In this document: positions 1-9,509 of the stretch, one piece after another | Layout of the letters: each line of letters opens with the position of its first letter | How positions within the stretch are numbered: position 1 is the stretch's first letter | Origin: Sphingomonas changnyeongensis | Lineage (GTDB): Bacteria; Pseudomonadota; Alphaproteobacteria; Sphingomonadales; Sphingomonadaceae | DNA length: 64,000 bases | NCBI RefSeq assembly: GCF_009913435.1 | Contig: NZ_CP047895.1 | Coordinates: 504,501-568,500, forward strand | Reading direction: 5' to 3' | Notes under the pieces: model-generated | What the model saw: the letters and a program-made list of their open reading frames with translations, nothing else | What the model was told of the DNA's origin: nothing | Database searches by the model: none | Program-made: the position numbers and the translations under genes

Positions 1-619
1 GCTTGTGGATCAGCGCATAGACGCCGCTCGTCGCCATCGGATTGCCGCCGACCAGCAGGGTGTGGAACGACAGCGCCTCGCGCAGCTTTTCATTGCGGAC
101 ATAGCTCGACACGATCGAATAGACCGAGCGCCACGCCTGATAGCGGGCGAGCGCCGGCGCGGCCTTGAGCATCGAGCGGAAGTCGAGGAACGGCACCGCG
201 CCCAGCTTCAGATAGCCCTCGCGGTAGACGCCGGCCGAATAGTCGAGGAACCGCTGATAGCCGGCGACATCGGCGGGATCGAGCTTGGCGATCTCCGCGC
301 TCAGCTTCGGCTCGTCGTTCGAATAATCAAAGTTGGTCCCGTCGGGCCAGTTGAGCCGGTAGAATGGAAACACTGGCACCAGCGTCACGTCCTGGGCCAT
401 TTCATTGCCGCTCAGCTGCCACAGCTCGGCAAGCGAGTCGGGATCGGTGATGACGGTCGGCCCGCCATCGAAGATGAAGCCCTGCCGGTCCCAGAAATAG
501 CCGCGCCCGCCCGGCTTGTCGCGCGCCTCGACGATCACCGTATCGATGCCCGCCGATTGCAGCCGGATGGCCAGCGCAAGACCGCCAAAGCCCGATCCGA
601 TCACCACCGCCTTTTTCAC
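1..619 (-). CDS. crtI: phytoene desaturase CrtI (partial, N-terminal 206 residues)
   Basis: Carotenoid biosynthesis: FAD-dependent desaturation of phytoene to lycopene at the membrane. The gene runs off the left edge, so only about the first 40 percent is present. The start is GTG at 619-617, giving VKKAVVIGSGFGGLALAI, a Rossmann GxGxxG dinucleotide fold at residues 8-13, followed by VEARDKPGGRG and DGGPTVITDP, which are typical of the CrtI/amine-oxidase family. The GTG overlaps the crtY stop codon (GTGA, 619-616), so the two genes are translationally coupled. The CrtI assignment rather than the related CrtD rests on the crtY neighbour and on the N-terminal motifs. Confidence 0.93.
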   Translation of the reverse strand, partial: MKKAVVIGSGFGGLALAIRLQSAGIDTVIVEARDKPGGRGYFWDRQGFIFDGGPTVITDPDSLAELWQLSGNEMAQDVTLVPVFPFYRLNWPDGTNFDYSNDEPKLSAEIAKLDPADVAGYQRFLDYSAGVYREGYLKLGAVPFLDFRSMLKAAPALARYQAWRSVYSIVSSYVRNEKLREALSFHTLLVGGNPMATSGVYALIHK

Positions 620-1740
620 GCCCTGTTCCTTATGATGGCCCCGATCGCGCGGGGAATGGGAATGGGGGGATTCCCCGTCAAGATACGCAGCTTGTCGAAA
701 ACGGATGTCTCGGCAGCGTAGAATCGCTGGATCAGCGGTTCGGGCAGGCCGTAGAAACGCTGCATCACCCGGTAGCGCTCGTCGGGGCGCGCGGCGCGGA
801 ACAGCATCGTGTCGAGCAGCCGGTAAAAGCCGCGCCGCCGCCATGCCCGCGCGGCATGGCCGTGCGTCAGCCGTTCAAGCGCCGCCGCCGACAGATCGGG
901 CGCGCGCGCAATCCGCGCCGCCAGCCGCACCGCATCGGGCAGCGAATAGCCGGTCGTTGCATGGAATAGCCCGGCGCGCATCCCGGCCTTGGCGATGCCG
1001 GTGCCGGTCGACGCCCAATAGGCGTCGAAATCGCCGCGCACCACGACCGGCAGCACGCCGGCCTCCTGCCGGTTGGCGGGGGTGACCGCCCAGCCCTTGG
1101 CCCGCGCATAATCAAGGATCCGCGCCTTCACCGCCTCGACGTCCAGTTCGGGACCGTCGGAATAATAAGTGTCCTCGATGAACAGCGTCTGCGGGCCGAA
1201 GGGCAGCACATAGACGAAGCGGTAGCCGTCGATCTGCTCGACCGTCGCATCCATGACGATCGGCCGCGTCAGCCCGTGCGGCTCGGCCGTGTGGAGTTCG
1301 AGGCCGACGAATTTCTGCCACCCGGCATCGAGCGTGGCGAGATCGCCGGGGCCGCGCGTGTCGATGACCGCCCCGCCCCCGCTTGCCTCCGCGGCCGCCG
1401 CCACCGCCGAGCCGAGGCGCAGCCGCTCCGCCGGCAGCGCGCGGCGCAGCACGGCGTCGAATTGTTCGGATTCGATCGAGTTGTAGCGGCTGGCGAGCGT
1501 CCGGCTGAGCTCGGGGAAGCGGACGTCATAGCCCTGCCAGCTGTGCGAAATGAAAGGTTCGACCAGCCAGCGATCCTCGGCCGCGACATCGCCGTCGAAA
1601 AACGACCAGACATGGTTGCCGCCCAGCACCTCGGCGCGTTCGTGCAGCAGGAACGGCACCTCGGGCCGCTTCTGGCTGAGCGCATAGGCGATCAGCCCGC
1701 CGGCCAGCCCGCCGCCCAGAATGGTGATCGGCTGCGTCAT
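616..1740 (-). CDS. crtY: lycopene beta-cyclase CrtY
   Basis: Cyclises both ends of lycopene to give beta-carotene, the precursor of sphingomonad xanthophylls such as nostoxanthin (family knowledge). The 374-residue protein has the N-terminal dinucleotide motif GGGLAGG (residues 9-15), GGNHVWSFF (40-48) and the family signature FIEDTYYSD (187-195), which includes the catalytic acidic pair of CrtY/CrtL cyclases. I chose ATG at 1740 because the dinucleotide fold begins directly after it; an upstream in-frame start would add ten residues without homology. It is coupled to crtI downstream by a 4-bp overlap. The 184-bp gap to the divergent hydroxylase gene must hold both promoters. Confidence 0.93.
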   Translation of the reverse strand: MTQPITILGGGLAGGLIAYALSQKRPEVPFLLHERAEVLGGNHVWSFFDGDVAAEDRWLVEPFISHSWQGYDVRFPELSRTLASRYNSIESEQFDAVLRRALPAERLRLGSAVAAAAEASGGGAVIDTRGPGDLATLDAGWQKFVGLELHTAEPHGLTRPIVMDATVEQIDGYRFVYVLPFGPQTLFIEDTYYSDGPELDVEAVKARILDYARAKGWAVTPANRQEAGVLPVVVRGDFDAYWASTGTGIAKAGMRAGLFHATTGYSLPDAVRLAARIARAPDLSAAALERLTHGHAARAWRRRGFYRLLDTMLFRAARPDERYRVMQRFYGLPEPLIQRFYAAETSVFDKLRILTGNPPIPIPRAIGAIIRNRA

Positions 1741-1924
1741 GGTGCGACCTGACCCGGCAGGCACGGCCACCCCCTGCGCGGGACGCTTTGATCATGGGCT
1801 GGGCATGCGGCACAGCCCCCCTTAGCGCGGATCGGGGGACGAATGAAATGGCCGGGCACGCACTAATCCAACCTGCATCAATCTGCATGACCGCCGGCAC
1901 AGGCTGCGCTATAGGCCGCCCGCG

Positions 1925-2701
1925 ATGACCGCCCTTCTGCTTGCCGCCCTGATGATGACGCTGATCGTCGGCCTGCGCTATCTGGCCGTGAGCGGGGCGT
2001 TCGCGCTCATCACCCGCCGCGTCCGCCCCGGCCTTTATGCCGGGCTCGATCCGCAGATCCGCCGCGAAATCACCTGGTCGCTGCTGTCGGCGGCAATCTA
2101 TGGCGTGCCCGCCGGGCTGATGGCCTGGTCGTGGCAGACGCTTGGCTGGACGCGCATCTATACCGACATCGACGCCTATCCGCTGTGGTGGCTGCCGCTG
2201 TCGGTGCTCGCCTATCTGTTCGCCCATGACAGCTGGTTCTACTGGACCCACCGGCTGATGCACCGGCCGCGCTGGTTCCGCATCGCCCATGCCGTGCATC
2301 ATGACAGCCGCCCGCCCACCGCCTGGGCGGCGATGAGCTTTCACCCCGTGGAGGCGCTGACCGGCGCGGTCGTCATTCCTTCACTGGTGTTCATTATCCC
2401 CATCCATGTGTCGATGCTGGGCGTGGTGCTCGGCATCATGACGCTGATGGGCGTGACCAATCACATGGGGTGGGAGATTTTTCCCCGCGCCCTTGTGCAT
2501 GGGCCGGCCGGGCGCTGGCTGATCACGGCCAGCCATCATCAGCGGCATCACGAGCAGTACAGGTGCAATTATGGGCTTTATTTTCGCGTCTGGGACCGGC
2601 TGTGCGGAACCGACCAGGGGCTTGGGGATCTGGACGCGTCGGCTCGCGCTCGGGCTGAGCGCCGGGCTGCTGGTCGGGGCGGCAAGCCCGGGCACGCTTG
2701 A
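1925..2701 (+). CDS. sterol desaturase / fatty acid hydroxylase family membrane protein
   Basis: Integral-membrane di-iron oxygenase. The three histidine clusters are all visible: HDSWFYWTHRLMH (residues 101-113), HAVHH (122-126) and HHQRHH (204-209). Hydrophobic segments lie near residues 3-20, 52-70, 86-100 and 145-178. It is not the short CrtZ beta-carotene hydroxylase, which has a different His pattern, but its divergent position beside crtY makes a carotenoid or membrane-lipid substrate plausible (inference). Homology seems to end near residue 236 (CGTDQGLGDL); the last 24 or so residues are Arg/Ala-rich and overlap the next gene by 131 bp if that gene starts at 2571, so the true end, or a one-base error near 2640, should be checked. 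Confidence 0.8.
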   Translation: MTALLLAALMMTLIVGLRYLAVSGAFALITRRVRPGLYAGLDPQIRREITWSLLSAAIYGVPAGLMAWSWQTLGWTRIYTDIDAYPLWWLPLSVLAYLFAHDSWFYWTHRLMHRPRWFRIAHAVHHDSRPPTAWAAMSFHPVEALTGAVVIPSLVFIIPIHVSMLGVVLGIMTLMGVTNHMGWEIFPRALVHGPAGRWLITASHHQRHHEQYRCNYGLYFRVWDRLCGTDQGLGDLDASARARAERRAAGRGGKPGHA

Positions 2702-3053
2702 CCTGACGGTCAGCGGCGTGCGTTCGGCCAAGGGAACGCTGCGCCTGTGCATCACCCGCGATCCGGCGAACTTTCCGCGCTGCGTCGACGATCAGCGCGC
2801 GATCACCCGCAACGTGCCGGCAAATGCGCCGCACCTGACGCTGACCGGGATGGCGACCGGGGACTGGGCGGTCGCGCTGATCCATGACGAAAACGACAAT
2901 CGCAAGCTCGACACCTTTGCCGGGATCCCGCGCGAGGGCTTTGCCTTTTCGCGCAACCCGCCGCTCGGCTTCGGCGCGCCGCGCTTCGACGCCGCGCGCT
3001 TTCCGGTGAGCGGGGAGGCCCAACAGACGCTCCGGATGCGCTATCTGCTCTGA
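2571..3053 (+). CDS. DUF2141 domain protein, probably exported
   Basis: DUF2141 proteins are secreted beta-sandwich proteins of unknown function. The body from SGVRSAKGTLRLCITRD to HDENDNRKLDTFAGIPREGF and GFGAPRFDAARFPV is characteristic of the family, and the short acidic loop DENDNRKLD looks like a metal-binding turn. The first ATG in frame is 2571, but a TTG at 2622 would give a cleaner signal peptide (IWTRRLALGLSAGLLVGA) and a shorter overlap with the upstream hydroxylase gene. The overlap implies co-translation with that gene. No function can be assigned beyond the family. The start codon is uncertain. Confidence 0.72.
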   Translation: MGFIFASGTGCAEPTRGLGIWTRRLALGLSAGLLVGAASPGTLDLTVSGVRSAKGTLRLCITRDPANFPRCVDDQRAITRNVPANAPHLTLTGMATGDWAVALIHDENDNRKLDTFAGIPREGFAFSRNPPLGFGAPRFDAARFPVSGEAQQTLRMRYLL

Positions 3054-3158
3054 CGCAGCGGATCGAAGGCGGCCGATAAGGGGCAGGAGGCGGGCCTGCA
3101 TACCGGGCCCGCATGCCGAACCTTGTATCGCGGGGCCGCAGCGCCAAAATGACGGACA

Positions 3159-3214
3159 GCGGGATACGATCCCGCCAGCCCTGGCAACCCGCGATGGGGG
3201 CGCGGCGTTGCCGG
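3159..3214 (+). promoter_or_regulatory. two-hairpin leader upstream of the first mipA gene
   Basis: Two strong hairpins sit directly upstream of the gene at 3239. The first is a perfect 7-bp stem with a 3-nt loop (3159-3175: GCGGGAT-acg-ATCCCGC). The second pairs 3181-3188 with 3207-3214 (CTGGCAAC with GTTGCCGG, one G-U pair) and has an inner CCGCG/CGCGG stem. They could terminate the upstream DUF2141 transcript (there is no T-run) or act as a cis-regulatory leader. I do not recognise a known riboswitch class. Confidence 0.45.
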
Positions 3215-3238
3215 CAGACCAATGTTCAGGGATGATCC

Positions 3239-4138
3239 ATGCCAGCCCCCTTCCCGGCTAAACCGAACCCTGCCTCGCCCCGCATCGCCATGCGCGCCGG
3301 ATCCGCGCTGCTCGCGGCCGTGCTCGCCGCCACCTCCCCCGCTGTTGCCGCGCAGGACAGCGGACCGCCCGCCAGCGCCGCCCCGCCGCGCGACGATTAT
3401 GCGCTGACCTTCGGCCTCGGCGCGGCGGTCAACCCAAGCTATGCCGGATCGAACAATTATCAGGTCAATCCCGGCGGCATCATCCGCGGCCGCGTCGCGG
3501 GCTTTGCGTTCCAGACCCAGGGGCTGGGCCTGCTGGTCGACCTGATCCGCGACGGATCGGGCACGCTCGACGTGCAGGCGGGGCCGGTGGTGGCGCTCAA
3601 CCCCAACCGCGTGAACCGCATCCAGGACCGCCGCGTGGCCGCCCTTGGCGAACTGGATCTGGCGGTCGAGGTCGGCGGCTTTCTGGGCCTGTCCAAGACC
3701 GGCATCATCACCAGCGCCTATGACAGCCTGACGATGACGGTCGCCATGCGGCGCGACGTGACCGGCACGCATGACAGTCATGTCATCGAACCCCGGATCA
3801 CCTATGCCACCCCGCTCGACCGGCGCACGCTGGTGGCGCTGTCGGTCGATGCGGCGATCGTGGGCAACGGCTTTGCCCGCACCTATTTCGGCGTCACGCC
3901 GCAGGGTGCGGCGGCAAGCGGCCTTGCCGCCTATGATTTGGGCGGCGGCGTGCAGGATGTCGGGCTCAACCTGATCGGCGTGCGCAGCCTGGGGCGCGAC
4001 GTGCGGCGGGGCTGGGCGCTGTTCGGAATTGCCGGCTTTTCCCGCATCCTCGGCGATTTCGCGCGCTCGCCGGTCGTGCGCGACGCCGGCAGTCCCAACC
4101 AGTTCTTCAGCGCCATGGGCCTTGCCTATAGTTTCTGA
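3239..4138 (+). CDS. MipA/OmpV family outer-membrane protein (copy 1)
   Basis: Predicted outer-membrane beta-barrel of the MipA/OmpV family, whose members include MltA-interacting scaffold proteins and porin-like proteins. Features: an N-terminal signal peptide ending near AVAAQD, repeated amphipathic strands, conserved FGLGAAVNPSYAGSNNY, the DRRVAALGELDLAVEVGG block, THDSHVI and a terminal aromatic (AYSF), as expected for barrel insertion. ATG at 3239 has a GGGATGATCC upstream element; an internal ATG at 3290 (MRAGSALLAA) would give a more standard signal peptide. It is followed after 81 bp by a paralogue of closely matching design, so this is a tandem duplication. Specific substrate unknown. 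Confidence 0.85.
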   Translation: MPAPFPAKPNPASPRIAMRAGSALLAAVLAATSPAVAAQDSGPPASAAPPRDDYALTFGLGAAVNPSYAGSNNYQVNPGGIIRGRVAGFAFQTQGLGLLVDLIRDGSGTLDVQAGPVVALNPNRVNRIQDRRVAALGELDLAVEVGGFLGLSKTGIITSAYDSLTMTVAMRRDVTGTHDSHVIEPRITYATPLDRRTLVALSVDAAIVGNGFARTYFGVTPQGAAASGLAAYDLGGGVQDVGLNLIGVRSLGRDVRRGWALFGIAGFSRILGDFARSPVVRDAGSPNQFFSAMGLAYSF

Positions 4139-4191
4139 TCCTGCGCTTTCCGGCAGGACGATGCTTGTTGCGGCGAAACGAACGCTCTACA

Positions 4192-4215
4192 TCCGCGCGT
4201 CAAGACATGCGCGGA
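4192..4215 (+). promoter_or_regulatory. hairpin just upstream of the second mipA start
   Basis: Perfect 7-bp stem TCCGCGC / GCGCGGA with a 10-nt loop, ending 5 nt before the ATG pair at 4220/4223. At this distance it would cover the ribosome-binding region, so it could damp translation. There is no T-run, so it is not a standard terminator. Confidence 0.35.
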
Positions 4216-4219
4216 GCAC

Positions 4220-5038
4220 ATGATGTATAAATGGTCGCTATTTACTTGTGTAATATTTGCGGCGGCCAGCCCGGCTGCCGCACAGCTCGGCAATGACCGC
4301 AATGCGCTGACGATCGGCATCGGCGCGGGCGCGATCCCGTCTTATGAAGGGTCGAATGATTACCGGCTGATTCCGGCCCCGGTGCTGCGCGGCCGCGTGG
4401 CCGGCTTCGGCTTCAACACCGTGCGCACGCATCTTTATGTCGATGCCTGGCGCGACGGGCAGGGCAAGGTCGATTTCCAGATCGGGCCGGTGATCGGCGT
4501 CAATCCCAACCGCACCGGCCAGATCGGCGACCGCCGGGTCGAGGCGCTGGGCGAACTCGATCTCGCGATCGAGGCCGGCGGCTATATCGGCGTGACCAAG
4601 ACGGGGTTGGCGACGCCGTTTGATTCGCTCAGCCTGACACTGTCCTATCAGAAGGACATTTCCGACACCCATGACAGCCATGTGATCCGGCCGCAGATCG
4701 CCTATATCCGGCCGCTCAACCTCAAGACCGCGCTGCGCGTGACCGCGGGCGGCGAGATTGTCGGCAGCGGCTATGCGCGCACCTATTTCGGCATCGACGC
4801 AGCCGGCGCGGCGGCGAGCGGCCTTGCCGCCTACCGGCTCGATGGCGGGCTCAAGGATGTCAACATCGGCGTCGGGATCAGCCATGCGCTGACCGGCACG
4901 CTGCTCAAGGGCTGGTCGGTGTTCGGCCAGGCAAGCTATGCCCGCGTGCTCGGCGATTTCGCCGACAGCCCGGTCGTCCGGGTGGCGGGCAATCCCAACA
5001 CCTTTGCGGCGGCACTTGGCGTCGCCTACAGCTTCTGA
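4220..5038 (+). CDS. MipA/OmpV family outer-membrane protein (copy 2)
   Basis: Second tandem member of the MipA/OmpV family, 272 residues. It has a signal peptide (CVIFAAASPAAAQ), then GIGAGAIPSYEGSNDYRL, VNPNRTGQIGDRRVEALGE, DTHDSHVIRPQIAY, ARTYFGIDAAGAAASGLAAY and a C-terminal aromatic AYSF, all matching copy 1 nearly block for block. It probably arose by local duplication, and the AAASGLAAY and RVLGDFA/RILGDFA segments are almost identical. Two consecutive ATG codons (4220, 4223) could both serve as starts. Likely role: small-molecule passage or a scaffold for cell-wall enzymes in the outer membrane; specificity cannot be read from sequence. Confidence 0.85.
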   Translation: MMYKWSLFTCVIFAAASPAAAQLGNDRNALTIGIGAGAIPSYEGSNDYRLIPAPVLRGRVAGFGFNTVRTHLYVDAWRDGQGKVDFQIGPVIGVNPNRTGQIGDRRVEALGELDLAIEAGGYIGVTKTGLATPFDSLSLTLSYQKDISDTHDSHVIRPQIAYIRPLNLKTALRVTAGGEIVGSGYARTYFGIDAAGAAASGLAAYRLDGGLKDVNIGVGISHALTGTLLKGWSVFGQASYARVLGDFADSPVVRVAGNPNTFAAALGVAYSF

Positions 5039-5103
5039 CCGGTTTCGGCCCCGCGCTGCGCGGGGCCGGACCCCACTGGCATATTGCCGGCAAAGCCCCT
5101 AAG

Positions 5104-7139
<2,036 letters not shown>

Positions 7140-7147
7140 CGGCCTGA

Positions 7148-7180
7148 GGGGGCGGGCGGCCCGGACAGCCGCCTGCCCCC
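7148..7180 (+). terminator. GC-rich hairpin after thiC
   Basis: A 13-bp stem, GGGGGCGGGCGGC (7148-7160) with GCCGCCTGCCCCC (7168-7180), one G-U pair and a 7-nt loop, starts 9 bp after the thiC stop. It is followed by C-runs rather than a T-run, so it is a strong hairpin but not a classical intrinsic terminator. Confidence 0.5.
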
Positions 7181-7281
7181 CCCCGCCGCCTGCCCTCCGG
7201 TTGCGCCCTGGCCCTGCGGCAATGTCCGCTTAAGCCTTTCGCGCTAGGCTGGCGTTCCCTTCATCGGCCAAGGGGCGCCGC

Positions 7282-8205
7282 ATGACGTTCAGCTTTTCCG
7301 ATTTCGCCAGTGCCGTCAGGGCGGAGGGCGAAGTCAGCGTCGAACAGGTGCTGGCGGCACGCCGCTGGGCCTGGGCTGACGGGGTGATCACCCCCGACGA
7401 AGCGGACACGATTTTCGAGCTCAACCATCTGGTCGCGCGGCCGACCGCAGACTGGACCGATTTCTTCGTCGAGGCGCTGACCGAATATCTGGTCAATGGC
7501 GTCGCGCCGCGCGGCCATGTCAGCGACGAAAACGCCCGCTGGCTGATCGACCATGTCAGCCGCGACGGCCGGGTCGAGAGCCATGCCGAGATGGAACTGC
7601 TGGTCCGCGTGCTCGAAAAGGCCGAAACCGCGCCCGATGCGCTCAGGACATTCGCCCTCGCCCAGATCGAGCGCGAAGTGCTGACCGGCGAAGGCCCGAC
7701 CCGGCGCGGCGGCACCCTCAGGCCGGGCCTGATCACCGACACCGAGGTCGCGCTGCTGCGCCGTCTGCTCTATGCCGGGGGCAGCGCCGAAGCCACGATG
7801 ATCAGCCGCGACGAGGCCGAGATGCTGTGGGCGCTCAAGGACGCGACGCTGGACGCGGCCAATGCGCCGGGCTGGCGGACGCTGTTCGTGCAGGCGGTGG
7901 CGCGTCACCTGACCGGCCATGGCGGGCGCGGCAACGTCACCCGCGCCGATGCCGCGCGGCTCGACGCCTTCATGGCCGACAACCGGCCGGGCATTGGCGG
8001 CTTTCTGGGCCGCATGGCCCGCGCGCTGGTCGAACGCCCTGGAGCGGCACCCGCCGCGATGTCAGCCGATGATCGCGCCGTCGAGGCTGCTGCCGCCGCT
8101 GTCGTGACCGCGGCCGAGGCGCAGTGGCTGCGCACGCGCATGGAGGCGGACGGCCGCCTCGACCCGCTCGAACAGGCGCTGCTCGACTTTCTTGCCGAGG
8201 ATTAG
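7282..8205 (+). CDS. uncharacterised protein with internal duplication
   Basis: I do not recognise this 307-residue soluble, acidic protein. It has no signal peptide or membrane segment. Residues 34-88 (DGVITPDEADTIFELNH..., ending DENARWL) align well with 171-227 (ATMISRDEAEMLWALKD..., ending ADAARL), and a shorter third copy lies at 287-304 (EADGRLDPLEQALLDFL). Each unit is a short D/S-x-E-A helix followed by an amphipathic helix and a W-x3-F-x2-A core. The layout recalls TerB-like or EF-hand-like helical repeats, but I see no metal-binding loop. ATG at 7282 has no strong ribosome site. It stands alone between thiC and a convergent gene. Confidence 0.7.
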   Translation: MTFSFSDFASAVRAEGEVSVEQVLAARRWAWADGVITPDEADTIFELNHLVARPTADWTDFFVEALTEYLVNGVAPRGHVSDENARWLIDHVSRDGRVESHAEMELLVRVLEKAETAPDALRTFALAQIEREVLTGEGPTRRGGTLRPGLITDTEVALLRRLLYAGGSAEATMISRDEAEMLWALKDATLDAANAPGWRTLFVQAVARHLTGHGGRGNVTRADAARLDAFMADNRPGIGGFLGRMARALVERPGAAPAAMSADDRAVEAAAAAVVTAAEAQWLRTRMEADGRLDPLEQALLDFLAED

Positions 8206-8227
8206 AGCGTTTTCGAGCCGGGCGGGA

Positions 8228-8440
8228 TCACCCGGCGACGATCAGCCGGGGCTCGCCCTGCCGGGTGCGCGCCTTCCACATCTGTTCGTGGAAGAAGAAG
8301 GCGACCGCGTTCACGCATGGTTCGATCAGCGCGATGCCGCCGGCGATCTCGACCGACCCGGTCAGCAGATAGGCGACCGTAAAGCCGATCGAGAGATGGA
8401 GCGCGAGATAGGTCAGGGTCTTGATCAGATCGAGCGACAT
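8228..8440 (-). CDS. DUF2061 domain small membrane protein
   Basis: Seventy-residue membrane protein. The run KTLTYLALHLSIGFTVAYLL, then TGSVEIAGGIALIEPCVN and AFFFHEQMW, matches the DUF2061 family (two transmembrane helices, His in helix one, a central IEP motif, terminal FHE-x2-W). Function unknown; members are often next to transport or sulfur genes. ATG at 8440 is preceded by AAGGA at a good distance, whereas a longer reading to 8518 adds unrelated residues. It converges on the gene ending at 8205, and its upstream side (8470-8490) has a TTGCGAAT-containing AT-rich patch that may be the promoter. Confidence 0.82.
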   Translation of the reverse strand: MSLDLIKTLTYLALHLSIGFTVAYLLTGSVEIAGGIALIEPCVNAVAFFFHEQMWKARTRQGEPRLIVAG

Positions 8441-8533
8441 GGCAGCGGTCCTTGTCCAGGACGTCCAGTTAAGATCGATTCGCAATAATCTCCAATCAGG
8501 ATCGCGCGTCACAGTCATCGACCGGGGCGATCA

Positions 8534-8935
8534 TCAGCCCTCCAGCGTCCGCGCCAGCGTCGCGCAGGCCGCGAACAGCCGGTCGCGCACATCCGGCCCG
8601 AGCATTTCGCAGAGCAGCCCGTCAAAGGCGAGCCGCCGCCGCTCGCCCGCCGTGTCGATCATCACCAGCAGCGTCGCCTCGTCATGCGACAGCACCGAAC
8701 AGCAGGGCGGCGAGATCGCGAACGGCTCCGGCCAGCAGCCGCGCACCGTTTCCAGCAACAGGTGCAGCGCCCGCGCGGCCTGGACGCAGCCAAGCCGTTC
8801 ATGCGCGACCTGCAGCGGACATCGCCGCATATGGCGCGCCAGCACCCAGCGGCGCACCGCGCCGGCAATTGCGGCCTGGGCGGGCGTCAGCTGATCGAGG
8901 CGGGGAAGGGCGAGCTGGAGGCGTTGGTCGAGCAT
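8534..8935 (-). CDS. conserved hypothetical protein, cysteine-containing
   Basis: A 133-residue protein that I cannot place in a named family. It starts MLDQRLQLALPRLDQLTPAQ, continues with an Arg/Ala-rich helix, a segment PEPFAISPPCCSVLSHDE with two adjacent cysteines, then a VMIDTAGERRRLAFDGLL strand-like region. It has no signal peptide or membrane span. Codon use matches its neighbours, and two further cysteines (RRCPLQ, RLGCVQ) lie in the N-terminal half, so metal or redox involvement is possible but unproven. An inverted repeat that looks like an iron-regulator box lies 27 bp upstream (8962-8976). Confidence 0.65.
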   Translation of the reverse strand: MLDQRLQLALPRLDQLTPAQAAIAGAVRRWVLARHMRRCPLQVAHERLGCVQAARALHLLLETVRGCWPEPFAISPPCCSVLSHDEATLLVMIDTAGERRRLAFDGLLCEMLGPDVRDRLFAACATLARTLEG

Positions 8936-8961
8936 GGCGGGAACATGTCATGCCGTTTTAT

Positions 8962-8976
8962 TGCGATCAAGTCGCA
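8962..8976. promoter_or_regulatory. possible Fur-type operator (inverted repeat)
   Basis: Perfect TGCGA-tcaag-TCGCA inverted repeat in an AT-rich stretch, 27 bp upstream of the gene starting at 8935. Alphaproteobacterial Fur-like sites often take a TGCGAA-nnn-TTCGCA form, so this is suggestive only. Confidence 0.3.
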
Positions 8977-9008
8977 TTAGCAGATAAATTCCACCCCCGC
9001 CTGGCGCG

Positions 9009-9443
9009 TCAGCTCTCGAGGTGCGCCGCCCAATAATCAAAGGCCTCGGCCTGCAGCCGGGCGACCAGCGCCCGCGCCGCCGGTCCTGTCCATGGCCCGT
9101 CATGCCCCATCATCAGCGCGCGTCCCCCTGCCCACCAGCCCTGGCCGGGCAGGCCATCCGATTCGCGCACCACGAGCACGGCCAGTTCGGGCTCGCCGCG
9201 CCCCGCCGCCTCGGCATCGATCGCGTCGAGCGTGCGGCAGAGGCTGCGCATCAGCGGGCGGGTGAAGCGGTGGCCGAGCTGGCCGAGCAGCCCCGCATAG
9301 CTGACCGCAGACCGTGCCCGCGCCGCCGCGACCAGCAGCGCGCGGACCCGGACGGGATCCGCGACGCCGGGCAGCTGCCCGTCCTGTGCTGTGCGCCGGT
9401 CGGTCACGGCCGCCACTTTGGCGGGGCACCGACCGGCGCTCAA
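9009..9443 (-). CDS. conserved hypothetical protein (SYAGLLGQLG...GLPGQGWW)
   Basis: A 144-residue soluble protein. The motif order SYAGLLGQLGHRFTRPLM, LDAIDAEAAGRGEPELAVLV and ESDGLPGQGWW is one I associate with a sphingomonad family sometimes labelled ribose-phosphate pyrophosphokinase; I see no PRPP-binding loop, so I do not use that name. The first ATG is 9443; a GTG at 9407 (VTDRRTAQDG) would give a more compact 132-residue form. It diverges from the lipoprotein gene at 9510. Role unknown. Confidence 0.68.
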   Translation of the reverse strand: MSAGRCPAKVAAVTDRRTAQDGQLPGVADPVRVRALLVAAARARSAVSYAGLLGQLGHRFTRPLMRSLCRTLDAIDAEAAGRGEPELAVLVVRESDGLPGQGWWAGGRALMMGHDGPWTGPAARALVARLQAEAFDYWAAHLES

Positions 9444-9509
9444 CGCCGTTCAGCCGGGGATCATCGATTCGGCCGCACAACGGGCATCTGAACCGGCAGG
9501 AGCCACAGC

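Noticed and set aside
3159..3214. SAM-I-like riboswitch (CTGGCAACC box)
   Set aside because: The short box and the following hairpin recall part of the S-box, but the remaining conserved elements (kink-turn, GGUGC block) are missing, so I list it only as a hairpin leader.
9009..9443. Ribose-phosphate pyrophosphokinase
   Set aside because: No PRPP synthetase motifs; the name appears to be carried by annotation transfer only.
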